Origin: Amaurobius ferox
Taxonomy: Eukaryota > Arthropoda > Arachnida > Araneae > Amaurobiidae
Reading direction: 5' to 3'
Assembly: GCA_951213105.1 (NCBI GenBank)
Contig: OX578152.1
Location: 73,857,680-73,921,679 of the forward strand
Length of the DNA stretch: 64,000 nt
The translations under genes were made by a program, and so were the position numbers. Positions 1-11,679 of the stretch are shown here, piece after piece (position 1 is the stretch's first letter; the number at the start of each line of letters is the position of its first letter). Below the pieces are notes generated by a model. That model was given only the letters and a program-made list of their open reading frames with translations, was not told where the DNA came from and did not search any database.

Positions 1-211
1 CATCTATTAACGTAATGATAGTGATATTAATATGAGAGAAAGAGATGAGAGAATTTAAAATTACTTTATATATAAAAGCTATATATTGGACAATTGCAAA
101 TAAGATGCTATATATAAAATATATCACTGGATTTATATATACATAAAACGCTAAACATTTTTTATTCCAGAAATCTTTTAAAACATCGCTTTAAAAAAAT
201 AGAATATTGAT

Positions 212-277
<66 letters not shown>

Positions 278-1540
278 CAGCCTTTCAATATACCGACGAA
301 ATCAGTGAGAGAATTGTCACTGTTAAGAATATGCATAAGAATCACAAAATAAAAGAATTAAAGACTTATTTTGATTAATAGCAGAACCTGTACCCATGCT
401 GAAAATTCAGTACATATTTAAAATAATTGCAGTTGGGAATTTATATATTTTGTGAAAGGTTTAAATTCCTGCTCAAAATCATGAATTGCAAATACTCTTA
501 AATACAAGTATGTTACTATTGTTGTCGAGTTAGCTTTCCTAACTTTAAAATTTTTACTAACTTTTAAATAACATTTATTTAAATGTCAGCATATTATTGA
601 ACTTCATTTAAAAAAATTTAAGTAATATAACGAAAATAAAATTTTAAATCCTCAAACTGTTCCTTAATTTATTATTTCTACAGCTTGAAGTTAAAAGTTT
701 AAATGCATATATTTGTCTTTCATTTTTTTAATTTTTTTAATAATTTGTCTCCCTTGTCCTGATGAAGTAGTTTGCTTTCGAATTTTTACTCCCTCTGACC
801 CAATTTTTGTGAGCTATTTCAAAATATTGTTTATATACTGTTCAAATCAGATAAAAAATATAAATATTTCCATTCCTGAAATTTTCAGAATGCTAATTTC
901 CTTACTAGAAACTGCTGCAAAAATGTTTTATTTTTATAAAATAACATACAATATGCAAATTTTCTTGTTACAAATTTGAAATTTTTATACTCCAAATTCC
1001 AAGTTTTATTGCTAACTCCCACAAAATGGGATTTTTGCAGCTTCAAAAGCACTATATGATTGTGTTATGCATATTTCAGCACTATATTTATGGGGAGGAG
1101 ACGTTAATTATGAGGGATGGGAATTATAATTCCTACTTTTTTATATCAAAATTCCTGTTTTTGTTCCTCTTTCTTGGAAAAAGTTGGGTGCAATCCCTGC
1201 TTTATTTGCGCTTCATTTTACGTTGTGAACCAGTTTATTCTGGATTGTGAGCAAAGTTAATACTTTTCTTATTATACTTATGTTTCTTTTTTTATTTATA
1301 GGTTTTGATCATACCTAGAAATGATATATGTATATAAATCCACGATATTAAAACTATATGATAAGTTAATAGAATGTTAGGAGAAAAAGAAACATTTTTT
1401 ACATAATCACATTTTGTTTCTGATCCTTCGGGATTAATATCAAGAAAATAGTTGCAAACATTAAGCATAAGTTAGTCACAAATCATAGATAAAAAGGTCA
1501 TTTAATCAAATACAACCATCCTATAAGATGTACAAATATT
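1..1540. other. No gene seen
   Basis: AT-rich sequence with one AT microsatellite. Two short frames (about 713-979 and 1026-1250) are AT-driven and show no motif. Confidence 0.6.
214..271. repeat. (AT)n microsatellite
   Basis: About 29 uninterrupted AT dinucleotides. Confidence 0.95.
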
Positions 1541-1831
1541 AAAAGGCTTTAGCCATTTCGGGCATCACCATACCCTTCATCAGTGGCTATATGAAAAATT
1601 ACCGTGGAAACAAGCTTATATATAGACCAAATCGGCAGACAAAATTTGCATAAATCAGCTACGGAATAATGACAATTAAATGGTATTATAAACAAGCTAT
1701 TAAAGTTTAAACAATTACAAAATTACAATAAAAAGTGTTATAAACGAGAGATTTAAAATTTTAAACAAGTAATAAATACAAACACAAAAAAAAAAGACAA
1801 TGAAACATTCCCAAATTTCAGCCAAGCATAT

Positions 1832-1983
1832 GTGGCGATTGGGCGTCGCCGGGCCCCGAACCAGGGACCTGATGCATTGTAGACCGACATTATAATCACT
1901 GAGCAAAAGCTAGCTCCTCCTCTGTTCTTATAATTCGGATTTGGCTCGTGTGGCATCTTTGATAGATGTCTTTGCTGCCGCAC
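1832..1983 (-). repeat. tRNA-like repeat, copy 1
   Basis: On the minus strand it has A-box-like TTTGCTCAGTGATTA and B-box-like GGTCCCTGGTTCGGGG (1855-1870), preceded by a 5' extension beginning GTGCGGCAGC. It is about 152 bp and nearly identical to the copy at 2190. Open frames overlapping it are shadows. Confidence 0.65.
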
Positions 1984-2189
1984 ACTCCCCTCGCTGATGA
2001 GGAGGCCGAGAGGCGTGTCGCCTCGGCGTTACGTCAGGGCCGGGAGGCGTGGTGCCTCGGCGTGACGGACAGTTGTGGTCAACCAGGAAGGGAGTGTCAA
2101 GGCTTCTGACTCCTTGTGGTGCTGCCATCTCGTGCTGAGAGGCGAAGTCGTTGGAGAAGGTTGCGTTTTTCAAACGTCCAGTCATCATT
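1984..2189. other. GC-rich spacer between two tRNA-like repeats
   Basis: A markedly GC-rich 206-bp stretch with an imperfect internal duplication (GGCGTGTCGCCTCGGCGT and GGCGTGGTGCCTCGGCGT). No gene is seen. It is probably part of a composite element with the flanking repeats. Confidence 0.5.
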
Positions 2190-2342
2190 GTGGCGATTGT
2201 GCGTCGCCGTGGTCCCGAACCAGGGACCTGATGCTTCGTAGACCGACATTATAATCACTGAGCAAAAGCTAGCTCTTCCTCTGTTCTTATAATTCGGGTT
2301 TGGCTCGTGTGGCATCTTTGATAGATGTCTTTGCTGCCGCAC
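2190..2342 (-). repeat. tRNA-like repeat, copy 2
   Basis: The second copy of the repeat at 1832-1983 in the same orientation, with a few substitutions (for example GTGGTCCCGAACC in place of GGGCCCCGAACC on the plus strand). Confidence 0.65.
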
Positions 2343-2956
2343 ATAAATTACATTAAAATGAAACGTCACAGATAAAGTCGCCAAGCGTAACTTAAAATTT
2401 GCACAGGATCAAAATTACAAATGGAATCACTCTACATATAAATAAACAGGGATTCATAAAGATTAATTAGTTGCAAGCAATTCTTTTTTTCAAGTGAAAT
2501 GGTTCATAATTAAAGAACTATTGCATCATTTTCTGAAACTTTTGTGTAATTAATTCGGATAATTTCAGGACCTGTTGGCGATATTTTCAGAGTTAAATCA
2601 TCTACCAATTATTTTGAGGCTGATATATATTGATTGTCTTTGAATATGAAATTGTCCTTTTGTGCTTCTGAATGTGACTCTCAGACATCTCTGTGCTTGA
2701 TTGTAAAATAAAATATTTTTATATTTATGCTGATACCTTAATATAGTTTATTCCAAGTTCTTGTGTTTCCATGCATCCATGCCAGAAAGAAACTAGATTC
2801 TTGGCGCAATCTCGGAACTTTTTCAAGCGAAATATGTAGACATTTGACTTCTGGGATAAATTACGTACACTTTTAAAACATTTATTTATCGGATTCTTAT
2901 CTACATAATATACACAGTATACCACCTAGATATGGCCAAAGTCACTATATCAATTT

Positions 2957-4644
2957 TTACTTTCCTTATATACATAGCTTAATGTATAAGCAAAGTTTTG
3001 TGACCGGGTAGAAAATTCGAGTTTTCGACGGAGATCGACATTTCAAGTATCCCTGAACACGAATCGAATGTTTTTGAGGTGATGTCAGTATGTATGCGTG
3101 CGTGTCGGTGAGTCTGTAGAGACGATATCTCACGAACGAATAGAGCAATTCAAATGAAATTTGGTACAAAAATTACAATTCATGAATACTGCAAGCCTAT
3201 TGTTTTTAGAAGCAATCGAATTTTCAGAACACTCCCAGATTTTGAAATGAAATTTTGAAAAAATCATCAAAAAGTCAAAACCTTCATTAAAGTTGCGTAA
3301 ATAATGATTTATTACATGAATGTTTATTAGAAAACGATTGACACAAAATTTAGAACGCTAGCATGAACCGTTCTCTAGATATTGCACATTTTTCAAATAA
3401 TTTTTTCAAAAAAACTACATAAAATTAAAAACAAGCAATAATTATTGCGAAATATGTTCACCTTTCATGTGTTATATTATGTGATAAATTTGTTATGAAT
3501 CTCGTGGATCTTGCTCGCTCCACTCACAAGAGAAGATACCTTGGTAATAGTTTTGTATTTGGACGCCATTAGTCTGTTATCTTTCTCTAAGAATAACCTA
3601 TTTCTCCGTCCATATGTTTGGCAAAATTTTGGCGACGAATTTGGTGAAATATCGTCAACTTGACGAGTTTTTTAAATGGTACCAAATTGATAAAAATGAC
3701 CCTACATTAAAGAAAATGACGACTAATTGATGAAAATTCAATACTTTGGAAAGAACATGAGAATCTATTATAAGAATAACCTATCTATCCATCCGTAACG
3801 TTTGGCAAAATTCCGACGACGAATTTTGGCGGAATACCGCCAACTTGACGACAGTTTCTGAATGTTGCCAAATTGACCAAAATTTCGCCAAATTGATAAA
3901 ATATTATGCTAAAACAAAGAAAATGATGACTAATTGATGAAAATTCAATATCTTGGAAGGAATATAAGAATCTGCTATAAGAATAACCTATTTCTCCGTC
4001 CTTGGCGAAATTCGACAATGAAAATAACCCATTTCTCCGTCCGTCCGTAATGCTTGGCGAATAAATTGGCGGGATGTTGCCAACTTCGCGACTTTTTTAA
4101 ATGTTGCCAAATTGACAAAAATGTATCCAAATTGATAAAAATTACGCTTAATGAGCGGCAATGTTTTGCAAAATTTTAATTACGTCATATGACGGGCATA
4201 CATTCTAGTATGTAACAAATGCTCTTCTCTCAGTTTATTTGTGACACGACGATACATTTGACGAACTTGGCGAATAATCTAGCGAAATATCGCCAACTTG
4301 GCGATAATTAGCCATATATTGACAAAAATATCGTCAAAATTGCAAAGATGACGACAAGTTAATGACAATGACGCCTAATTGATGAATTTATATATTAAAA
4401 TATTTTAATATATGGACTATTATTACTTATTGAGAATGCTATCAATATTGATAATTGTCAATTTCGAATTGCGTAACATATAAGTTAATTGGGTACGAAA
4501 TAGTTTTCCATGTTATCCGGAAAAGCGCCAAGTGTACATTTCAACGTTACAAACACTGTGTCGTGGATCTTTTCGTCATTTTTTCACTGTGAAAGAAATA
4601 AATCCATTGCATTATATAAGGAAAGTCATGTGCTGCCCACATCA
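2957..4644 (-). mobile_element. Helitron-like non-autonomous element H1, expanded core
   Basis: This family shows TCTGATGTGGGC at one end and a hairpin built on CTTTCCTTATA at the other. Here the hairpin end is at 2957 and the degraded TC end is near 4644. The core carries repeated GGCGA/TGGCG-rich segments in about three tandem copies (about 3590-4160), making it nearly twice the usual 917 bp. Calling it Helitron-like is an inference from the TC start, the terminal hairpin and the lack of target duplication. Confidence 0.6.
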
Positions 4645-4849
4645 AGTTTTTAAGATTAAAAAGGGTTACTGATTTTGAGAAAAAAAAAATTGTTGTGTAG
4701 AAAAACTATATACATTTTTTGTATTTATTTTTTTTTTTTTTTTGAGCTCGCACCTGCATAATATATGAAACTTATCACCTAAATTTTGTCCAAATTGCTT
4801 CAGTGATTTTCGTTTCGTGATTACGAAAAGACAACCACCCACATCTGTT

Positions 4850-5280
4850 AAAATAAAAAAAAATGTTTTATCTACTACTAAATCATACCTATCAAGATGG
4901 GTTTTAGAAGTTACAATCAATATCACCATACTTTCACCCAAAGCGCGAGTAAAGTAATAACACTCGAAGGTACTTTACTAAACACATTCCTATTTCTAAC
5001 GTTCTCATACACCCACCCACAGACCAACAAAAATATTTTCTGATATCTAGGAACCCAACCGTTGGGGTTACGGTGAAAAGTCTTGTGATTAAATCATAAT
5101 CACCATACTTTTCTTGGGCTACATCGGTTAAAATAAAAAGTTTGCTTAATCTACTGCTAAATCATATCTATCAAGAAAAGTGGTACAAGTCATAATCAAT
5201 ATTACCATACTTTCTCCCAAAGCGCAAGTAAAATAAAAACACTTGAAGGGACTTTACTAAGCATATTCCTATTTAAGAAA
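4850..5280. repeat. Diverged tandem duplication, period about 275 bp
   Basis: Sequences sharing CCAAAGCGC.AGTAAA and ACTTTACTAA.CA.ATTCCTATTT occur at about 4850-4995 and 5125-5275. Non-coding. Confidence 0.55.
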
Positions 5281-5539
5281 CAAAAAATTAATTTTGAAAA
5301 TCAGTTCGATAGATACTCAGAAATTGAATAACCAAAATGGCGTGTGCTTTAAATATATATAGATTTTAATTTTGGTTCAAATCAGATAATAAATTGAGCT
5401 TTTTTCTTAAGGATATTCCTCATCATTAAAAAAGAGAAAACAAAAGGAGCCAGGAAGTCCTCCCATGCTACATTTCAATTTAGAATTTTATATATATAAG
5501 AGGTAAAAATCTGATGTAATCTTTGCAATATTCGATTAT

Positions 5540-6500
5540 AAAGTACATTGAAAATTGGATATAACATCTTATTTTATCCCCTTTATATAATTATAAACTA
5601 AAATACAGCATTCAAGGGCTTCCTGGCTCTTGTTTTTTATTTTTTTATAATGAAAACTTAAGCAGTTCCTAGTTTCGAGCTTTCTCGTGATTCAAACGGG
5701 CTAGTGGTTAAAGAGTTGGGAAACGAAGCAACAAATCTGTTGGTAGCGAGTTCTGTCCTCACCTCAGACGCAGTGTTTTCTCAGTAATAGTTTTATATAA
5801 TAAAAAAACAGTGTTAATAAGTTTTGTGGGTTCTGCCCCAGATTTATTTATATTGCCAATCCAAAAAAAAACTTTATATAGTTAAAATAAAATAAAATGT
5901 CAACGCCATTCGTAACGCATCGGTAAAGTACCGCCGTAACATCATGAAGCAAACGTTTTTATCGAGGGTTCTGTCCCCGAAAATTTTAGACACTTTTTTT
6001 TTTATTATTTAAAAGGATATGTTAAAATTCGATATAACATCTTATTTTATCCTCTTTGTACAATTGTAAACTAAAATATACCATTCAAGGACTTCCGGAC
6101 TCATTTTTTTTATTTTTTCATAATGAAAACTTAAATAGTTCCTAGTTTCATGTTTTCACGTTCTTCAAAAGGTACAGTGGTTAAAGAGTTGGGAAACGAA
6201 GTCACAGATCTATTGATGGCGAGTTCTATCCTCATCTCAAATGTAATGTTTTCTTGATAACAATTTTAAATAATAATAAAAAAAAAATGTCAGGTTAATA
6301 GATTTTGTGGGTTCTGCCCCAGATTTATTCTAATCGCCAATCCAGAGAAAACTTTATATAATTAAAATAAAATAAAGGTGCAAGGTCAATCGTAGCACAG
6401 CGGTAAAGTACCGCAGTAACAGCGTGAAACGAACGTTTTTGTCGAGGGTTCTGTCCCCGGCAATTTAGGCAGCGTTTTTTTTTTTCGATTATTTAAAAGG
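5540..6500 (+). repeat. Two 0.48-kb tandem units with tRNA-like sequences
   Basis: Two copies with a period of about 483 bp. Each has one tRNA-like stretch with GGTTAAAGAGTTGGGAAACG and GAGTTCTRTCC (5697-5763, 6173-6240), and a second with AGCGGTAAAGTACCGC-type and GGGTTCTGTCCCC (about 5905-5980, 6388-6462). The B boxes carry T in place of the usual purine after TTC. No protein frame is conserved between the copies. Confidence 0.68.
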
Positions 6501-6540
6501 ACGTGTTAAAATGTTACACTTAAATAGACCAAAATTGAAA

Positions 6541-6900
6541 CTTCGGTTGCCGCCCGTTGGCCGAGAGGCTTGGACGTCAAGTTGCGGGGCTTTAGGCTGG
6601 GGGTTCTATACCGGCTTGGGAAAAAGGGTAGCGTAGGTAGTAACAGATGTTAGCGAGTTGTGGAAGGGGAATCGGGATTCTTGTTTAGGTTGGTCTTTCC
6701 TCTTTATACTTCTTCTTAACATAATTTCTTTCTTTCTTACTAAATTATCTGCACGAGATAGAGGACGAGCGGTGGTTGAGCTTCACCGTTGCCGGTGGGG
6801 TTTCTCTTCGGGCCTGCTGGCTTCGGTGTCGCTCTCCCACCCTTCCTCGTCCGAAGTTCGTGCAGGGATTGTTTTGCACCACATGACACCTACTAACGAA
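6541..6900 (+). repeat. SINE-like element with class-II tRNA-like head
   Basis: The head has GTTGGCCGAGAGGCTTGG (Leu/Ser-type A box) and GGGGGTTCTATACCGG (B-box-like). A GC-rich body about 6750-6900 follows. The open frames on both strands here are repeat shadows. Element ends are uncertain. Confidence 0.5.
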
Positions 6901-6971
6901 GTTCCAAAATTTTATGCATTTCTGAAACAGCGCATCTCTTTTTTTCATTGAACGATTTTCAGTGATGTACA

Positions 6972-7056
6972 GTCATTTCCGGTACGTCATTTCCTGTGAC
7001 GTCATTTCCGGTACGTCATTTCCTGTGGCGTCACTTCCATGACGTCATTTCCTGTT
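6972..7056. repeat. Minisatellite with CRE octamers
   Basis: About six units of 14-15 bp, alternating GTCATTTCCGGTAC and GTCATTTCCTGTGAC. Two copies contain the perfect CRE palindrome TGACGTCA (6997-7004 and 7040-7047). It lies immediately beside the tRNA-like array. Confidence 0.75.
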
Positions 7057-7081
7057 AAGAAATAAGACAAAAAAAATTTTA

Positions 7082-8112
7082 AAACACGAGCTAGGTTAAC
7101 ATAAATATCGCAATGCAGATAGATGGACTCGAACCCACAGCCATTTGAATTGAAAGCTGACAACATGACCACTGAGCCAGACAACTCACACAGCAAAGAA
7201 CCTAATTAATATACTTAAACTTATAGGAGAGTCTATAATCAGAAAAAACGAAGATACCAAAACAAATCACTACGACTGGATGGGCTCGAACCTACAACCT
7301 CTGGAATTGGAAACAGACAACATGACCACTGAACCATCGAGTTCGCATTCTGAAAATCTAAATTAATCTATTTAAATTTAACGAAGACTGATAAAAAAAA
7401 CAGATACCAAAAAGACTGGAATCAACGGCCTCTGAATTGGAAAAAGACAACACGACCACTGAGCCAGCCAGTTTCCACATCGGAGATCCTTATTAATTTA
7501 TTTAAATGTATTGACGAGATTGATCAGAAAAAACAGAGATACCAAAAAGACTCAATGGACACGAACCCACAGCTTCTGGAATTTAAGGGAAGCAGCATAA
7601 CCACTGAGCCAGCCAGTTCACTTAGAGGACGTCCTAGTCCAACGATTTAAACTTAACGGACAGACTGATAAGAAAAACACAAATACCAAAACGACTCAAC
7701 TCGTTACACTCAATGAGAGTTGATGGACTCGAGCCCACAGTTTCCAGAATTGAAAATAGGCAACATGACCACTAAGCCAGACAGTTCACATACCGAATAT
7801 TCTAATTAATCTATTTAAATTTAACGGAGAGATTGATCAGAAAAACATAGATACCAAAAAGGCTCAACTTGTTCTAATCAATGCGAGTGGATGGACCCGA
7901 AGTCATAGCCTCTGGACTTTATTATCCTGATTAACCTATTTATATATAAACTTACAATTATCTTGATTAATCTATTTAAACTTAACGGAGAGATAGATCC
8001 TTAAAAATAAATTCACATAAAGGCGATTCTAATTAAGTTAACATAACGGAGAGACTGATCACTAAATCACAGATGCCAAAACGACTCAACTCGCTATACT
8101 CAAGACGAGTGG
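7082..8112 (-). repeat. Tandem array of tRNA-like units, block 1 (about 6-7 units)
   Basis: Units about 140-170 bp long repeat head to tail. Read on the minus strand, each has a Pol III A-box-like TGGCTCAGTGGTC, a B-box-like GGGTTCGAGTCC about 30-40 bases further, and a run of 5-8 T roughly 45-70 bases beyond that. Examples: B box 7125-7136 with A box 7166-7179; B box 7282-7293 with A box 7323-7336; others near 7420, 7558 and 7724, and a truncated one near 7885. The linker has the consensus AATTAATCTATTTAAACTTAACGGAGAG. Stems are degenerate, so these are tRNA-derived repeats, not working tRNA genes. Confidence 0.82.
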
Positions 8113-8363
8113 ATTTACACTTATATCAACACCCGCACACACACACAAATGAAAAATAATCTTTCGTTTACATATTTTAAAGAATTTACTAGTGGGCTTT
8201 CTCCTCTAGCTATCACTACATATAGCAACCAGTTTGACAGGTTGTGATATTTAAATGAAAACACTAATTGCTATATAATTATGAAAAAAAATGATCGCTA
8301 TAAGCAATCGTTTCTTTAGAAAGTTCTGCGATTGAGTAGCGGGCGCAAAAGCTCCCGTCTCCT

Positions 8364-8396
8364 CTCACTAAGGCTATATTGATTAGCCTTAGTGAG
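8364..8396. repeat. Perfect 13-bp hairpin
   Basis: CTCACTAAGGCTA and its exact inverse with a 7-base loop. ATTGATTAGCCTTA recurs just after. It lies in the gap between two blocks of the tRNA-like array. Confidence 0.7.
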
Positions 8397-8545
8397 ATTG
8401 ATTAGCCTTACTGATTAAATTTTGATACAATTCGAGAAAAAAACATACATATTTTTGCAAAATGGCCCGCAAAATTCGTGTCTATACACTCTTGCTGAGA
8501 AACTAATTGAGCAAATTCAACAATTGATAAGTTCCTTGTGGATTA

Positions 8546-9392
8546 TTGTAATCAGAAAAAGCACAGATACCAAAGCAATTCAATTCGCTCTAATTAACGC
8601 GAGTGGATGGACCCGAACTCATAGCCTCTGGACTTGAAAGCAAGCAACACGACCACTGAATCAGCCAGCTCACATACTGACGATACTAATTAATCTATGC
8701 AAAGACCAGAAAAAGCACTCATAACAAAATGACTCAACTCGCTGTACTCTGTGCGAGAGGACGGACCCGAACCCACAACATATGGAATTGGAATCAGACA
8801 ACATGACCACTAAGCCAGGAAGCTCACGTAATAATGATCCTAATAAATCTATTTAAACTTAATGGAGATCATTAAAAACACAAACACCAAACCGACGTAA
8901 CTCGCTGCGAGTGAACAGACTCAAACCCACAACCTTTGGAATTGAAATCAGACAACATGATCACTGGCCGGCTGTCCAAATGGATGCTCTATGTCTTCGG
9001 ACGGTCTGGGTCTTCAACATGATGCTGAGCCACGCAGCTGACATACCCACGATCTTAATTAATCTATTTAAATTTAACGAAGAAACGGATCATTAAAAAC
9101 ACGGACACCAAACCGACTTAACTTACTATACTCAATGCGAGTGGCCGGACGCGAACCCACAGCCTTTGGAATTGGAATCAGACAACATTATCACTAAGCC
9201 TGCAAGCTTACATACCAGCGGTCTTAATTAATCTATTTAAACTTAACGGTAAGACTGTTCAGAAAAGCACAGATACCAAAACAACTCAACTCGCCATACT
9301 CTATGCGAAAGGATAGACCTGAACCCACATCATATGGTATTAGAAACTGACGACATAACCATTGAGCCAGCCAACTCACATGATAGCGATCC
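8546..9392 (-). repeat. Tandem array of tRNA-like units, block 2 (about 5 units)
   Basis: This continues the same array. B-box-like sequences lie near 8609, 8766, 8930, 9150 and 9320, with A-box-like sequences about 35 bases to their right. The clearest unit spans 8556-8675: T5 terminator at 8556-8560 (minus strand), A box 8651-8663. The predicted transcript is about 120 nt. The unit near 8950 is altered downstream of its A box. Confidence 0.8.
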
Positions 9393-9399
9393 TAAAAAA

Positions 9400-9810
9400 T
9401 CTGATGTGGACAACACATGACTTTCCTTATATAATACAATGAATTTACTACTTTTACAGTAAAAAAAAATAGTTTTTTCTTGTAGTAGATACTTATATTC
9501 TTTCCAAGATATTGAGTTTTCGACAATTAGTCGTCATTTTCATTGATTTAGCGTTATTTGTATCCATTTGGCGAGATTTTCGTTAATTTGGCAACATTTA
9601 AAAAAGTCGCCAAAAGTTCGCTAAGCGTTATGGACGGAAAAATAAGTTATTCTTATAGCAGGTAAATGACTATTGGCGTTCAAATACAAAAGTATTACTC
9701 AAAGTATCTCTTCCCATGAATGGAACGAGCTAAATCCATGAGAATGATGTCACCAAATTTATCGTGTGTTATTACATATGAAAAGTGAACATGTTTCTCA
9801 ACAGTTAATA
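9400..9810 (+). mobile_element. Helitron-like element H2, 3'-truncated
   Basis: It begins TCTGATGTGG at 9400 after a run of A, inside a tRNA-like array unit, and follows the family for about 410 bp, including the GGCGA-rich core. The hairpin end is missing. Confidence 0.65.
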
Positions 9811-9887
9811 TGCTCACATATCGACTGTCCTATCGACTGTCCTATCTTGTTGCTCACATATCGACTATCCTAATCAATCTATTTCAA

Positions 9888-10180
9888 CTTAACGGAGAGA
9901 CTTATTAAAAAAAGCACAGATACCAATACGACTCAAAAATAGACCCGAACCTACAGTCTTTAGTATTTGAATCCGACGACAGGACCACTGAGTTAGCTAA
10001 CTCACATGCTAGCGATCCTAATTAATGTATTTAAACATAACGGAGAGACAGGCTGATCAGAAAAATCACTGGGCAAAAAACGACTCAACTCGCTCTGATC
10101 AATGTGAGTGGATGGGTCCGAACTCACAGCCTTTGGAATTAGATAACATTACCACTGGGCCAGCCAGTACACATAAAGGC
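9888..10180 (-). repeat. Tandem array of tRNA-like units, block 3 (2 units)
   Basis: Two further units with B-box-like sequences near 9945 and 10115 and A-box-like sequences near 9983 and 10150. Both keep the minus-strand T run (T7 and T5). The block is separated from block 2 by a truncated Helitron-like insertion. Confidence 0.75.
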
Positions 10181-10277
10181 TGTGACGTTTATTTGTGCCG
10201 ATTATTTCTCATTTTTTATATATATTTACTCTATCGTAAAATGCAGTTAAATAATTACTTATTAAGTAGTAGATTAA

Positions 10278-11043
10278 GGGTGAGTGTCAGTAAATCTTCT
10301 GCTCTATCAAAGCGCTTTGTTAACTTTCGCAGAACACCTTTTTTGCCGAAATTCTGCTCAAACAGTTGCGAAATAGTTTCTGAAAGGTAAAATGCAATGC
10401 TTAAATTATATTAAAACTAAATTTAATACTCAATAAAATATAGAATTTATTTTTTACTTTAATCCAAAATATTTTTGGTGCTGCCATCTGTTGTCATAAT
10501 TTAATTCATACCGATTACTTTTATTTTTTAATGAACATTTTAAAATATCTATTCCTTCTAATACAGTATTAAATACAACAGATCATATATAATAATGCCA
10601 CAATCACGGAAAGGCAATTTCTCATTCTATAAATTTGATAAGGGATCTGAATGTACATCACTGAGGACTGCAGTTTTGTCTTCAAGTCCAAGTTCAATTA
10701 CCTTTCCGTGATTGTGGCATTATTATGTTATGTATGATCTGTTGTTGCATTTAATAGCGTATTAGAAGGAATAGACATTTAAAAATGTTCATTAAGCAAT
10801 AAAAATAATCGATATGAATTAAATTACGACAACAGATAGCAGCACCAAAAATATTTTGGATTAAAATAAAAAATATATTCTATATCTTATTGAGTATTAA
10901 ATTTAGTTTTAATATAATCTAAGCATTGCATTTTAGCTTTCAGAAAATATTTCGCAACTGTTTGAGCTGAATTTTGGCGAAAAAGGTGTTCTGCGAAAGT
11001 TAACAAAGCGCGGATAGGGCAGAAGATTTACTGACGCTCACCC
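10278..11043. mobile_element. Foldback element F1 with TTAA target
   Basis: A 766-bp near-perfect inverted repeat with arms of about 330 bp and a short central loop (about 10610-10710). Both ends are GGGTGAGYGTCAGTAAAT, and TTAA lies on each side (10274-10277 and 11044-11047). A TTAA target is typical of piggyBac-superfamily elements. There is no coding capacity, so it would be a non-autonomous foldback or MITE. Assignment to piggyBac rests on the target site only. Confidence 0.8.
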
Positions 11044-11679
11044 TTAACCATACATGTAGAAAAATGCACTGTTGTATACATTGCGTTGGTGGCCGCAAAA
11101 CCCACCTAAATTTAGCATAGCGGGATGACTAAGTTGGAACTAAAAGATTAACAGGGAAGGAACAACATTCATATCATTACATAATTATCTTACACTCTTA
11201 AAATTGACAAATTATAGAAGTATCATTCTATTCGAATACATATAAAAGTGGTTGGGGGGTTGTAATGACAGATAATTAATACTTTGATTGGATCACGTGG
11301 TGGGACGAATTAACTAGTTTTCTTATTCTTTAACAATTTTTGAAGACATCCTCATATAATTCTAATTGTACGGTACCTGATAAGGTCTTTCACACCTTTG
11401 AAAAAGCGCACCGAGGCTTTTCCGCACTTTACACCTTTTTTTAACACCAGATGTACATGCGAGTTTTCCTCCGAACTCATCCATACATCAGAGGCACTCA
11501 CACAAAATCTAACTGCTATTTCAGCTTGCTCTTCAAAATGCAACAGACATGACCCCTGCTTGACCTTATATTTATACCTTTTTCTTCTGCTGGACGATCT
11601 ACGTGCCTTCCCTTCACCCTGCTTCCACCATTTCTCATTTATATCAATTAATTAATATATTAGATTTCTGGGATTACAA

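Noticed and set aside
1753..2384. Several minus-strand frames of 63-95 codons
   Set aside because: They repeat the same peptide because they cross the duplicated tRNA-like repeat.
6658..6951. 97-codon frame
   Set aside because: It falls in the GC-rich body of a SINE-like element. An opposite-strand frame overlaps it and neither shows a motif.
7082..10180. Functional tRNA genes
   Set aside because: A and B boxes are present, but the acceptor and T stems do not pair well and no consistent anticodon loop is seen. I treat them as tRNA-derived repeats.
7082..10180. CRISPR array
   Set aside because: Regular spacing tempted this reading, but repeats are about 150 bp, degenerate and carry Pol III boxes. 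The window is eukaryotic.
11352..11655. Overlapping short frames on both strands near 11.4-11.6 kb
   Set aside because: No domain, start context or homology signal is visible, and mutual overlap on opposite strands argues for chance.
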